Assembly: GCA_030612175.1 (NCBI GenBank)
Contig: JAUWOJ010000018.1
Span: 1 to 15,734 of the forward strand
Direction: 5' to 3'
Length of the DNA: 15,734 nucleotides
Source: Candidatus Bipolaricaulota bacterium
GTDB taxonomy: Bacteria; Bipolaricaulota; Bipolaricaulia; UBA7950; UBA9294
Numbering within the stretch: the stretch's first letter is position 1; every line of letters begins with the position of its first letter. This document shows, in pieces, positions 1 through 8,600 of this stretch. Below the pieces are notes generated by a model, which had not been told where the DNA came from, ran no database searches, and saw only the letters and a list, made by a program, of their open reading frames with translations. The translations under genes and the position numbers were made by a program.

Positions 1-411
1 GTCGGCCATGTAGGTCATCATGTTGGCGTTTCGCTCGAACCCGGAACAGTGGGCAAAGATCTTGTCCGGATGACGCCGTGCGGCGTCGAGCGTTCCCTGC
101 ATGAAGCCAAAGCTTGTGGTGAATACGACATCACAGCCTTCGTCAAGGATCAGTTTATCGATGAACAATCCCTCCTCGCCTTCGGGAACGCTCTCCACAT
201 AGACTGTTTCCAGCCACGGGAAGACATCCTCGCAGATTCTCCGTGCTTCGTCATGGGCGTAGGACCACCCCAAATCGCCGATCGGCCCAACGTAGATGAA
301 CCCCACCTTGAGCTGACTGCCCGGGATATACTCTTTGGCTGCTGTCAGCGTGCCTAAGCCAAAGACAAGGGCCAACAATACAACCGTAATCAAAACAAAC
401 CTAGTTTTCAT
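1..411 (-). CDS. BMP-family ABC transporter substrate-binding protein (3' end outside window)
   Basis: The extracytoplasmic receptor of the ABC importer encoded just upstream. The visible 137 codons start MKTRFVLITVVLLALVFGLG, a basic N-terminus plus hydrophobic core typical of a Sec signal peptide. No lipobox cysteine is seen, so a soluble or N-terminally anchored protein is more likely than a lipoprotein. The mature part opens with KVGFIYVGPIGDLGW and YAHDEARR, characteristic of the BMP/PnrA-like (Med) family, followed by GCDVVFTTSFGFMQ and HPDKIFAHCSGF. Members of this family bind purine nucleosides or related ligands; the exact ligand cannot be read here. The ATG at 409-411 is preceded by AGGAGG (RC of 416-421) with 4 bases between. 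It is the last gene of the minus-strand operon, separated by 72 bases from the second permease gene. The protein is cut at base 1, in the middle of its first lobe. Confidence 0.9.
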   Translation of the reverse strand, partial: MKTRFVLITVVLLALVFGLGTLTAAKEYIPGSQLKVGFIYVGPIGDLGWSYAHDEARRICEDVFPWLETVYVESVPEGEEGLFIDKLILDEGCDVVFTTSFGFMQGTLDAARRHPDKIFAHCSGFERNANMMTYMAD

Positions 412-415
412 TGTT

Positions 416-421
416 CCTCCT
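416..421 (-). promoter_or_regulatory. Shine-Dalgarno of the BMP substrate-binding gene
   Basis: The minus strand reads AGGAGG followed by AACA and the ATG at 409-411. It is a consensus SD with close spacing and fixes the start codon. Confidence 0.8.
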
Positions 422-462
422 GTTGGTTTCTTTCTAGTTCTGGAGATTCTCTTGTTTCCCTC

Positions 463-474
463 TCACCTCCTTTC
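463..474 (-). promoter_or_regulatory. Orphan strong SD (STAB-SD-like) between permease and binding-protein genes
   Basis: On the minus strand this stretch reads GAAAGGAGGTGA, an almost perfect complement of the 16S rRNA tail. No ATG, and no GTG or TTG at suitable spacing, follows within about 45 bases; the next real start is the ATG at 411, which has its own SD. GAAAGGAGG is the same core described for STAB-SD elements of Bacillus, where a bound ribosome stabilises the 5' end of a processed mRNA. A role in raising expression of the binding protein over the permeases is inference. It could also be the relic of a lost small gene. Confidence 0.45.
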
Positions 475-483
475 AATCAGAGT

Positions 484-1413
484 TTATTCTTCACTTCTAC
501 TATAGGGCAAGGTCAGCGCAGCTGGTGCTCCCATCTTCTTCTGTAGTGTCCCTCGCGATATAGCGATCAGGACGAGAATAGCAAACGCATACGGCATCGC
601 CTTTAACAGTTCAGGAGATACCCATGGCTGTAGTCGGAATGACAGATGGTACAGAGCAGCAAACAGATAGGCTCCCAGCATGCCGATAGCCGGATTCCAA
701 AAGGCAAATATCGTCAGCGCAATGACGATCCATCCCATCCCTCCTGTCATCCCTTCGGTCCACGCCGGTCGATAGGCAACCGATAGATATCCGCCGGCTA
801 GCCCAGCAAGGATTCCGCCCACAATGGTACATAGATACCGCACCTTATTAACGCTAATTCCTAGCGAGTCTGCGGCAGCTGGGTTTTCTCCCACTGCTCG
901 AACTGCAATCCCGATCCGCGTCCGGTAGAGAATGTACCACATCACAACAACCAGAAGGATTGAAAAGTAGGCGATCAGGTTCTGCCCCTCAAACAACATC
1001 GGCCCCAGAAAGGGTATCTTGGACAGGCCGGGAACGGTAATCTCGGGAATAGATACTGGGAGAGGCCTCCCCTCCCAGCCGCGTCCCAGCACCCCTGATA
1101 ACCCCAAACCAAGCATAGTTAGGGAAAGTCCGGAGACAACCTGATTTGCCTTCAATGTAATGCTGGCGAACGCATGGATCAATGAGAAGGCGCCACCAAC
1201 AAGGGCTCCCACCATGATCCCGAGCCACGGGCTCCCAGTAGTGTAGGCGGTGGAAAAGGCCGCATAGGCCCCCATGATCATCATCCCTTCGACACCAAGG
1301 TTTAGGACACCGGAGCGTTCAGTGTAGATCTCACCGAGTGTCGCTAGAAGAAGTGGTGTTCCGTAGGCAAGCGTGCGAGAAAGCGTAACGATGAACCATG
1401 TTTCCCAACCCAT
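484..1413 (-). CDS. ABC transporter permease, BPD_transp_2 family (second permease)
   Basis: An integral membrane subunit of 309 residues, one half of the translocation pore. It shows many hydrophobic segments, the family motif NLGVEGMM at about residues 38-45, and the cytoplasmic coupling loop VGENPAAADSLGI at about 174-186, which should dock onto the ATPase. This pattern matches the YufQ/NupC-type second permease of BMP-dependent nucleoside importers. The ATG at 1411-1413 overlaps the TAA of the preceding permease by one base (TAATG), with GGAGGCGG just upstream, so translation is probably coupled. Family is clear; the transported compound is inferred from the neighbours (purine or nucleoside). 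Confidence 0.9.
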   Translation of the reverse strand: MGWETWFIVTLSRTLAYGTPLLLATLGEIYTERSGVLNLGVEGMMIMGAYAAFSTAYTTGSPWLGIMVGALVGGAFSLIHAFASITLKANQVVSGLSLTMLGLGLSGVLGRGWEGRPLPVSIPEITVPGLSKIPFLGPMLFEGQNLIAYFSILLVVVMWYILYRTRIGIAVRAVGENPAAADSLGISVNKVRYLCTIVGGILAGLAGGYLSVAYRPAWTEGMTGGMGWIVIALTIFAFWNPAIGMLGAYLFAALYHLSFRLQPWVSPELLKAMPYAFAILVLIAISRGTLQKKMGAPAALTLPYSRSEE

Positions 1414-2495
1414 TACCGCCTCCTAAACGAAAAGGATATCTTGTAGTGCATGAGGAGTTCGCTTCCGATGAGGAAGAATAAGATCAGTCCATTAAACAGA
1501 TTTATTACCTGAAATGGAAGCCCTAATGAGACCCTTATGACGTCTCCTCCGGACATAATTACCCCAAACAGAAGCGAAGTCACAATCACTGCCAGAGGGT
1601 TTCGACGTGCCAGCCAGGCAACGATGATCGCTGTATACCCGTACCCCATTGAGATGCTGGTTGGCCCCAGAAGCATTCTATGGATCCCGGCCGCCTCCCC
1701 TACACCGGCTAGTCCGGCCAGTCCTCCGGAGATAATCATTACAAAAAGGGTTGTTTTGAAGGCGCTTATGCCCGCAAAGCGCGCTGCTTCCGGATTCTCC
1801 CCAACCACGCGGATCTCAAACCCGGCTCGGGTACGGGTAATCAGCACGTAGGCCAGAACCGCAACAGCAAGCCCAAGAAGAAGAGTCGGCCAATGAATAC
1901 GTGTCCAGGAGATAGTGGGCAAGGTCGCTGCGCTCGGGAATTTATCAGTATAGGCAAACCCACGCATTGTTGGCCCTCTCCAAGGACCATGGATGAGCCA
2001 CTCAACGAGGTAGAGTGCGATATAGTTCATCATCAGCGTAGTGATGACGTCGTTTATTCCCAGTCTCGCCTTCAACACTGCAGGAATCAGTCCCCAGAGA
2101 GCGCCCGCTAGGAAGCCAGCAATGAACATCGCTGGCAAGAGCAGGACATCGGGCAGACCGGAGAACAGGGCTACGCCAGCTGCGGCCACTGCTCCCAAAA
2201 GAAGCTGCCCCTCAGCGCCGATGTTCCAGAACAGGGCACGAAAGGCAATAGTTAGTCCCACCCCGCATAGTAGGAGCGGAATTGCTCGGCGCACGGTTTC
2301 GGCAAGGCCGAGCCTGCTTCCCAGCGCGCCTTTTACGATAAGCTGGTAAGCACGAACGGCAGAGATGCCATAGGCTTGGAAGAAGATCCCCGCAGCTACT
2401 AGAGCGGCAAAGATGGCAAGAATAGATACAAGCACCACAACATGTCCCGGTAGGGTCGGCCTTCGCTCTACCCTGAATAGCGAGGGTTTCTTCAC
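1413..2495 (-). CDS. ABC transporter permease, BPD_transp_2 family (first permease)
   Basis: A 360-residue polytopic membrane protein, the other half of the pore. A long hydrophobic first segment follows the basic start MKKPSLFRVERR. It carries NIGAEGQ at about 91-97 and the coupling loop VGENPEAARFAGI at about 231-243, as in YufP/NupB-type permeases of BMP importers. The start is GTG at 2493-2495, overlapping the TGA of the ATPase gene by four bases (GTGA), so it is translationally coupled. The two permeases are distant relatives: both keep the GxEG and VGENP motifs, as expected for a heterodimeric pore. Confidence 0.9.
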   Translation of the reverse strand: MKKPSLFRVERRPTLPGHVVVLVSILAIFAALVAAGIFFQAYGISAVRAYQLIVKGALGSRLGLAETVRRAIPLLLCGVGLTIAFRALFWNIGAEGQLLLGAVAAAGVALFSGLPDVLLLPAMFIAGFLAGALWGLIPAVLKARLGINDVITTLMMNYIALYLVEWLIHGPWRGPTMRGFAYTDKFPSAATLPTISWTRIHWPTLLLGLAVAVLAYVLITRTRAGFEIRVVGENPEAARFAGISAFKTTLFVMIISGGLAGLAGVGEAAGIHRMLLGPTSISMGYGYTAIIVAWLARRNPLAVIVTSLLFGVIMSGGDVIRVSLGLPFQVINLFNGLILFFLIGSELLMHYKISFSFRRR

Positions 2496-4003
2496 CGCCT
2501 GACTCCTTCGCGTTGTACTCCGGCCATCATCAGACCGATCTCTCCAGCCTCTGCCTCTTCCGCGTCGAGGATCCCCATCACCCTGCCACTAAACATGACC
2601 AAGATCCGATCAGAAAGCGCCATAACCTCTTCCAGATCCTCGGAGATCAGGAGGATCGCCGCTCCTCGCTCTCGCTGCCTTAAGAGCACTTGCCTTACTT
2701 GTTCGGTCGCTCCCACATCAAGGCCGTAAGTTGGATGGACAGCGACGATCAGGCGCGGCTTTCCGGAAAGCTCGCGAGCCAAAACCATCCGTTGTATGTT
2801 GCCACCGGAGAGGAGTTTGGCTGCGCTACTATCGCTCGGAGCGGCGATTTGATATTCGGCCATCGCCCGCCGCGCGTTCGCCTCGGCCTTCTTGTAGTTG
2901 AGGAAGATCCCTCGGGAGAAGGGCGGATGGCGGTAGTCCTTTAAGATCAAGTTCTCGCGGACACTCATGTTGCTGACTGTTCCCATCTTGATCCGCTCAG
3001 CCGGGACATGGGCGACCCCGTCATCGGTTATCTCGCGAGCGGAGCGATTCGTTATGTCTTTCCCGCCAAGGAGGATCCGTCCGCTGGTCGCCTTCCGCAG
3101 TCCCGTGAGCACCTCGGCTAGCTCCGTCTGACCATTTCCCGACACGCCGGCCACACTAAGGATTTCACCGCCGTAGACTTCAAACGATACATTGCGCAAG
3201 GCCGGAAGTCCCCGATCGTTTAACGTGTGCAATCTACTAACCTGTAGCAGCTTTTCACCCTGTTGTGGGGGATTCTTCTCTAGCCGGAATACCACCTCTC
3301 GTCCGACCATCAGCCTAGCCAGAGATGGTTTGTCTGTCTGCGAGGTAGGAAGCGTAGCCACAAGCTTCCCCTGACGCAACACGGTTACCCTATCACTCAC
3401 CTGCATGACCTCATTCAATTTATGAGTGATAAAGACGATTGTAAGTCCATCATCGACCAGTGTGCGTAGGGTAGCAAACAACTGGTCGACTTCTTGCGGA
3501 GTAAGCACACTTGTTGGTTCATCCATGATCAGAATATCGGCTTCACGGTACAATGCCTTTATGATTTCTACTCGCTGTTGCTGGCCTACAGACAGCTGCC
3601 AGACCTTGGCCTTGGGGTCAACCGACAAACCATACTCGTCGGTAATCGCAGCAATCCTTTTTCGTGTTTTCCCAAGGCGCAAGAATGGACCCATCCCTTC
3701 GTTCACTCCAAGAATGACGTTTTCCTCTACGGACAAGGTGGAAACAAGACGAAAATGCTGATGAATCATGCCAATGCGGTGAGCAAGAGCAACACTAGGA
3801 GAGGTAATCTTAACAGGCTTACCAGCAAGCAAGATTTCACCAGAGTCCGGCTGGTACAAGCCGTACAGAATACGCATTAGGGTAGTTTTCCCTGCTCCAT
3901 TTTCCCCAAGAAGGCAGTGAATTTCTCCCTGTCGCACACCCAGGTTAACTCCATCGCTGGCAACCACCCCGGGAAATCGCTTCACGATTCCCCGCATCTC
4001 CAC
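2492..4003 (-). CDS. ABC transporter ATP-binding protein with two nucleotide-binding domains (sugar/nucleoside type)
   Basis: The energising ATPase of the importer, drawn here from GTG 4001-4003 (503 residues). NBD1 is complete: Walker A GENGAGKT at 33-40, signature LSVGQ at 137-141, Walker B ILIMDEP at 157-163, switch histidine 194. NBD2 is degenerate: Walker A is GVSGNGQT at 286-293 without the lysine, the signature LSGGN at 398-402 is kept, and Walker B reads LIVAVHPTYGLD without the catalytic glutamate. One canonical and one degenerate site is normal for the YufO/RbsA-like tandem ATPases. The GTG has no SD. An in-frame CTG at 4037-4039 with AAGGAG at 4045-4050 would add 12 residues and may be the true start. 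First gene of the operon, behind a strong promoter at 4099-4127. Confidence 0.92.
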   Translation of the reverse strand: MEMRGIVKRFPGVVASDGVNLGVRQGEIHCLLGENGAGKTTLMRILYGLYQPDSGEILLAGKPVKITSPSVALAHRIGMIHQHFRLVSTLSVEENVILGVNEGMGPFLRLGKTRKRIAAITDEYGLSVDPKAKVWQLSVGQQQRVEIIKALYREADILIMDEPTSVLTPQEVDQLFATLRTLVDDGLTIVFITHKLNEVMQVSDRVTVLRQGKLVATLPTSQTDKPSLARLMVGREVVFRLEKNPPQQGEKLLQVSRLHTLNDRGLPALRNVSFEVYGGEILSVAGVSGNGQTELAEVLTGLRKATSGRILLGGKDITNRSAREITDDGVAHVPAERIKMGTVSNMSVRENLILKDYRHPPFSRGIFLNYKKAEANARRAMAEYQIAAPSDSSAAKLLSGGNIQRMVLARELSGKPRLIVAVHPTYGLDVGATEQVRQVLLRQRERGAAILLISEDLEEVMALSDRILVMFSGRVMGILDAEEAEAGEIGLMMAGVQREGVRR

Positions 4004-4044
4004 AACGTACTTGACCGATGGTTCAACTCTTGTAGCCAGGGATA

Positions 4045-4050
4045 CTCCTT
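4045..4050 (-). promoter_or_regulatory. Shine-Dalgarno placed for a possible CTG start of the ABC ATPase
   Basis: The minus strand reads AAGGAG, then five bases, then CTG (4037-4039) in frame with the ATPase. No ATG, GTG or TTG in that frame lies at usable distance from it. The annotated GTG at 4001-4003 is 41 bases further on and has no SD of its own. Confidence 0.5.
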
Positions 4051-4098
4051 TTTGGTGCCAGGTTATGAGGCGACGCTCACCTATCAGAAGATGTTATT

Positions 4099-4127
4099 AA
4101 TATATTTGAATATTGGACGCCTGTCAA
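4099..4127 (-). promoter_or_regulatory. Sigma70-like promoter of the ABC importer operon
   Basis: On the minus strand a perfect -35 TTGACA (4122-4127) is followed after 17 bases by the -10 TATATT (4099-4104). Transcription would start near 4092, about 53 bases before the CTG candidate start. The -10 lies in an AT-rich, imperfectly palindromic stretch. Confidence 0.75.
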
Positions 4128-4141
4128 GCCAGGAAGCTGTC

Positions 4142-4229
4142 GCTGCTAATCTTGCTAGCTGTCACGATTGTAGCTGCTAACTGTAGCCGCCTTGCCGAAA
4201 CAAAACCAATCAGTTATAGTGCTACTAAT
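4142..4229. repeat. Three copies of GCTRCTAAY in the divergent promoter region
   Basis: GCTGCTAAT at 4142-4150, GCTGCTAAC at 4173-4181 and GCTACTAAT at 4221-4229, all in the same orientation. The first two start 31 bases apart (about three helical turns) and lie between the two promoters. The third begins right after the -10 of the ssnA promoter and covers its likely transcription start. This arrangement would suit a regulator acting on both operons. No regulator gene is visible nearby, and the motif is not one I can name. Confidence 0.35.
4192..4220 (+). promoter_or_regulatory. Sigma70-like promoter of the ssnA-ygfK operon
   Basis: TTGCCG (4192-4197), 17 bases, TATAGT (4215-4220): four and five of six consensus bases at optimal spacing. 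Transcription would start near 4227, giving a leader of about 46 bases before the ATG at 4274. It faces away from the importer promoter; the two -35 boxes are about 65 bases apart. Confidence 0.65.
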
Positions 4230-4273
4230 CGTCAGTTGGGGACTTTCACCCTATATCACGTGCCGGAGAGATA

Positions 4274-5614
4274 ATGAAGCTACTAGTCGAGAAGGCGACC
4301 ATCTGGAATGGCAGCGACCAGTTGATTGACCGCGGGTCGATCTTGATTGATGGAGGCAGGATCCAAGAGGTTTTCAATCAAGCAGAGGCAGCAAACCTTG
4401 AACTTCCTCCCAACGTTGAACGAATTGATGGAACAGGAAAACTAGCCATCCCCGGACTTATCAACGCACACACACATTTGTATAGCAGCCTCGCGAGAGG
4501 CATGATTCTCCCTAATTACGAGCCTCATTCCTTCACTCAAATCCTCCAACAATTATGGTGGCGATTAGATAAGGCGCTTGACTTAGAATCGATTCGCGCG
4601 AGTGGAACTGTGGGAGCTATGGAGGCAGCCCGCTGTGGCGTGACAACACTAATCGACCATCATGCAAGCCCGCACGCGGTTCCAGGCTCGCTGGCGGCTT
4701 TGCGTGATGTGGTCTGCGATCAAGTTGGCCTACGCGCCGCGTTTTGCTACGAAGTTTCCGATCGTGACGGGCCCGAGATCTGCAAACAGGGCATCGCTGA
4801 GAACAAGAGTTTCTTGTCTGAGCAAGTTGGTGACAATCGGCTAGCGACAGGGTTGTTTGGTCTACACGCAGCATTTACTCTCTCTGATGAAACCCTAAGT
4901 CATGTTGCAGAGTCTCTTCCCAGTGACTCGGGGGTACACATTCACGTTGCTGAAGGCCCGGAGGACGAACAGATCTCACTAGAACGATACAAAGTACGTA
5001 TAGTGGAACGGTTACGCCGCTTTGGGCTTCTTAAACAAACCTCTATCCTTGCGCATTGTCTGCATATTGATGAACAGGAAAAGAACCTTATCGCAGACAG
5101 TAACGCGATCGTGGTCCATAACCCACGCTCGAACATGAACAATGCTGTTGGCTCTTTCGACTTGGCTGGATTTCTCGATCGTGAAATCGTAGTCGGGCTG
5201 GGAACCGACGGAGTGGGTGAAAATATGCTCTCCGAGTTGTTTACTGCCTCTCTGCTGCAGAAACACGTAAGGCAAGATCCTCTTGCCGCAGGGTTCCCCA
5301 GCCTACATGCACTCCTGTTCGATAATAACCAAGAGATTACTAGGCGGGTATTTGGAGTCAAGCTTGGTAGAATCGCCGCTGGATTTACCGCCGACATCGC
5401 CCTTGTTAAATATACTTCACCTACACCGATCACCGCGAGTAACATCCTTGGTCACTTGCTGTTCGGCCTTGCGGTTCATGCTATTCGTGTAAGCGATCTT
5501 CTCGTTGCTGGACAACCAATCCTGAAAGATGGTCAGTTTGTGGACCTTGATGAGGAAAAGATTTACGCTCACGCGCAAGAAGAAGCGACGAAGCTGTGGC
5601 AAAGAGCAGCTTAG
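4274..5614 (+). CDS. ssnA: SsnA-like amidohydrolase (chlorohydrolase/guanine-deaminase-like superfamily)
   Basis: A cytosolic metal-dependent aminohydrolase of 446 residues, close to E. coli SsnA in length. Amidohydrolase signatures occur in order: HTH at 66-68 in LINAHTHLYSS, H198 in FGLHAAFTLS, HIHVAEG at 222-228 with E227, H261 in ILAHCLHID, and the catalytic aspartate 312 in GLGTDGVG. A small beta-sandwich is built from the N- and C-terminal ends (VEKATIWNG; GFTADIALVKY). The family deaminates or hydrolyses ring C-N bonds of purine- or triazine-like compounds. SsnA itself lacks a firmly established substrate in my knowledge but co-occurs with ygfK and xdh genes in anaerobic purine/urate catabolism. 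The ATG is preceded by GGAGAG. First gene of the plus-strand operon. The symbol rests on overall similarity plus the ygfK neighbour. Confidence 0.88.
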   Translation: MKLLVEKATIWNGSDQLIDRGSILIDGGRIQEVFNQAEAANLELPPNVERIDGTGKLAIPGLINAHTHLYSSLARGMILPNYEPHSFTQILQQLWWRLDKALDLESIRASGTVGAMEAARCGVTTLIDHHASPHAVPGSLAALRDVVCDQVGLRAAFCYEVSDRDGPEICKQGIAENKSFLSEQVGDNRLATGLFGLHAAFTLSDETLSHVAESLPSDSGVHIHVAEGPEDEQISLERYKVRIVERLRRFGLLKQTSILAHCLHIDEQEKNLIADSNAIVVHNPRSNMNNAVGSFDLAGFLDREIVVGLGTDGVGENMLSELFTASLLQKHVRQDPLAAGFPSLHALLFDNNQEITRRVFGVKLGRIAAGFTADIALVKYTSPTPITASNILGHLLFGLAVHAIRVSDLLVAGQPILKDGQFVDLDEEKIYAHAQEEATKLWQRAA

Positions 5615-5615
5615 T

Positions 5616-5633
5616 GTGAGCATGGAAGCTCAC
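5616..5633 (+). other. Perfect 6-bp hairpin between ssnA and ygfK
   Basis: GTGAGC (5616-5621), six-base loop ATGGAA, GCTCAC (5628-5633), starting one base after the ssnA TAG. There is no T-tract, so it is not a classical terminator. It ends one base before the ATG at 5635 and would hide any ribosome site for it, which favours the later ATG at 5662 as the ygfK start. It could be an intercistronic processing or mRNA-stability element. Confidence 0.4.
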
Positions 5634-5661
5634 CATGATCGCTGCTGGGGGGAAACAGAAG

Positions 5662-8600
5662 ATGCCTGACACCATGAAAGGGCAACCGTTTAGAGTTCTG
5701 CTAAATTGGATTCTGAGGGAACTTCAGCTGAAGCAGTCCATCTTTGGGATTCACCGCTCTTTGTTTTACCTCCCCCAGAAGGATGAGATTTACGCTACCA
5801 GAGACATGTTTGGGTATTACTTGGCTACCCCGATCGGTCCGGCAGCGGGGCCACATACGCAATTGACCCAAAACATCATTTGTAGCTGGCTTTCCGGCGG
5901 TCGCTTTATCGAACTTAAGACCGTTCAGACCATGGATAAGCTGGAAATCCCTCGTCCATGCATTGACATGGAGGATGAGGGTTATAACGTGGAGTGGTCA
6001 CAAGAGCTTACGTTGGAGCAATCTGCTGATGAGTATATCAAGGCCTGGGTGCTGATTCATATCCTTCGCCGGGTGCTTGGCTTCGAAATTAAGGCTCCCT
6101 TTGGCACAATCTTCAACATGAGTGTTGGCTACAACCTAGAGGGTATCAAAAGCCCCGGCATGACTCATTTCATGGATCAAATGGCTGATGGCTCCGAAGA
6201 GATCGATAGAATCAGGTCAAGTCTTGAGCGTGAGTTTCCTGAATTTGCCGATATCGACATTCCATCTCAACTTACGAACAACGTTACTCTATCGACTATG
6301 CATGGCTGCCCTCCTGGGGAAATCGAACAAATCGCGTGCTACCTGTTAGAGGAAAGGAGATTGCATACCGTAGTCAAGATGAACCCCACTCTACTTGGCA
6401 AACAGGCCGTCATGCATATTCTTCATGACGCTCTTGGTTTTGATGACATCGATATTCCTGACGCTGTGTTTGATAACGATCTGCAATATGGCCGGGGAAT
6501 AGAACTGATCACAGCGCTCAGAAAGACTGCTGCCAAACAGAACCTGACCTTTGGGATTAAACTAGGCAATACGTTACCCGTGCAAAATCACAAAGGGATC
6601 CTCTCAGGCAAGGAGATGTACATGTCTGGCCGCGCCCTATACCCCATCACCATCAATTTATTCCATAAGATCGTCCAAGAACTTGATGATAAGCTGAGCA
6701 TCTCTTACGCGGGAGGAGCCGATACCTTTAACATCGCTACAATCCTTGCGTGTGGGGCTCGACCAGTTACCGTAGCATCAGACCTGCTAAAACCCGGTGG
6801 TTACTCCCGGCTGCTCCAGTACCTGGAAGTCCTAACGTCACAGATGAATAAGCAAGGCTCAACGAGCTTGGCTGAGTTTGCACGGAATAGCCTTGTCAAC
6901 CTGGAAGATGCGGCTAGCAAGGCCCTTGAAGCCCCGAGTTACAGGAAGAGTTACCATGTTTCTGGCTCACCCAAAGCTAGCTCAGGGTTGGGGCTTTTTG
7001 ACTGCATCACCGCTCCTTGTATAGAGCAGTGTGCAGTGAATCAGGATGTACCGGGATACATCGGGCTAATTGCCGGGGGAGAATATGATCAGGCGCTTCG
7101 GGTCATACTTGCTGACAATCCGTTGCCTGGTGTCACTAGCTACATCTGTACCCACCCATGTCAGACTCGCTGCACCAGAAATGACTACGATGAGCCTGTG
7201 GCAATCAGAGCCCTCAAACGCTCTGCTGTCGAGTATGGAAGTGTCGACATTTCTCCATTAAGAAAAACGAAGCGCAACGTGGCAATCATCGGGAGCGGCC
7301 CTTCGGGGCTGTCAGCAGCTTCATTCCTTGCTCTAAATGGTATCCAGGTGACAATCTTTGAAGCAAAGAGGATAGCGGGTGGAATGCTATCCATTGCCCC
7401 TGCTTTTCGACTACCGGAGGCCGTCGTTCAACAGGACATCAATCGAATCACAAGTATGGGCGTCAGCATTGAGCTTTCACATCCTATTGGCGGGCCGCCA
7501 AGTGACCTTCTGAGGCAAGGATTCAACGCAGTTTACATTGCTACGGGATTCCAGAAAGATAGCCAGTTAAGCATTGCCGGAATGAATGGCAATGGCGTAT
7601 TTGCTGCCCTTGACTTCCTGGAACAGATAGCACAGGGGAAGAAGCCTTGTCTAGGATCGAGAGTAGTGGTGATAGGAGGGGGCAACACAGCAGTAGATGT
7701 GGCGCGAACAGCGAGAAGGATCACAGGTAGACCGGTAACCGTCGTCTACCGGCGTACGCAAGCGGAGATGCCGGCAACACAAGAAGAGATAAGAGAGCTA
7801 CTTGCAGAAGGAAACATGCTACAAGAGCTCGCTTCTCCTACAAAGATTGCACTACGAAACGACCGGGTGTGTGGGCTTCAATGTGTGCGCAACAGACTGG
7901 GGAGTCCCGACACAACTGGCCGCAAGGCACCGATCCCTATTAAGAGAAGTGAATACCTGATTGAGGCTGATTCTGTTATTATTGCTGTCGGCCAACGCCC
8001 TGATACCTTTTTCCTTAAGGATAGCGGTATTTCGCTGAGCAAGAACAAGACTATTGTGATTGATACTGAAACCGGACTTACTTCGTTGAATAATGTGTAT
8101 GCCGGCGGAGACGCGGTACGTGGGCCATCAACGATTATCCAAGCATGCGCCGATGGTAGAAGAGCAGCACGGGCAATCTTGAGCAAGCTAAGTATTGAAC
8201 CAGAACAGTACAGAGATACGGTCAATCATCCTAGAGACGCCCAGCCAACCGAACTCCCTGAAGATGAAATCATTCACCTAAAGAGTATCAGGGCCAGAAA
8301 GGAGCTACAGCATCGGCCGGAGACCATTCCGATTGACAGACGCAATGGTTTTGAGCTGGTTAAGCATCCACTTTCAGAGCGTGTAGCACACCGTGAAGCG
8401 GCACGTTGTCTGCAGTGTTCTAGCCTATGTGATAAATGCGTGGAAGTCTGTCCAAATCGCGCCAATTACGTCTATCTTGTCTCGCCGGTTAATCTGATGC
8501 TGCCTCAGCTTTACTGCAACAATAATGGACTGAGAGTGGCCGGAGAAGAGATAGTTGATATCAAGCAATCCAGGCAGATCATCCACGTCGATGATCTGTG

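Noticed and set aside
49..357. Plus-strand 102-codon frame opposite the binding-protein gene
   Set aside because: Shadow of the BMP gene; the minus-strand translation matches a known family over its whole length.
1537..2349. Overlapping plus-strand frames opposite the first permease
   Set aside because: No SD, low-complexity Pro/Ala/Ser/Arg composition typical of antisense of a membrane protein gene, and no family motif.
4942..5445. Minus-strand 167-codon frame opposite ssnA
   Set aside because: Antisense shadow; ssnA carries all metal ligands in frame.
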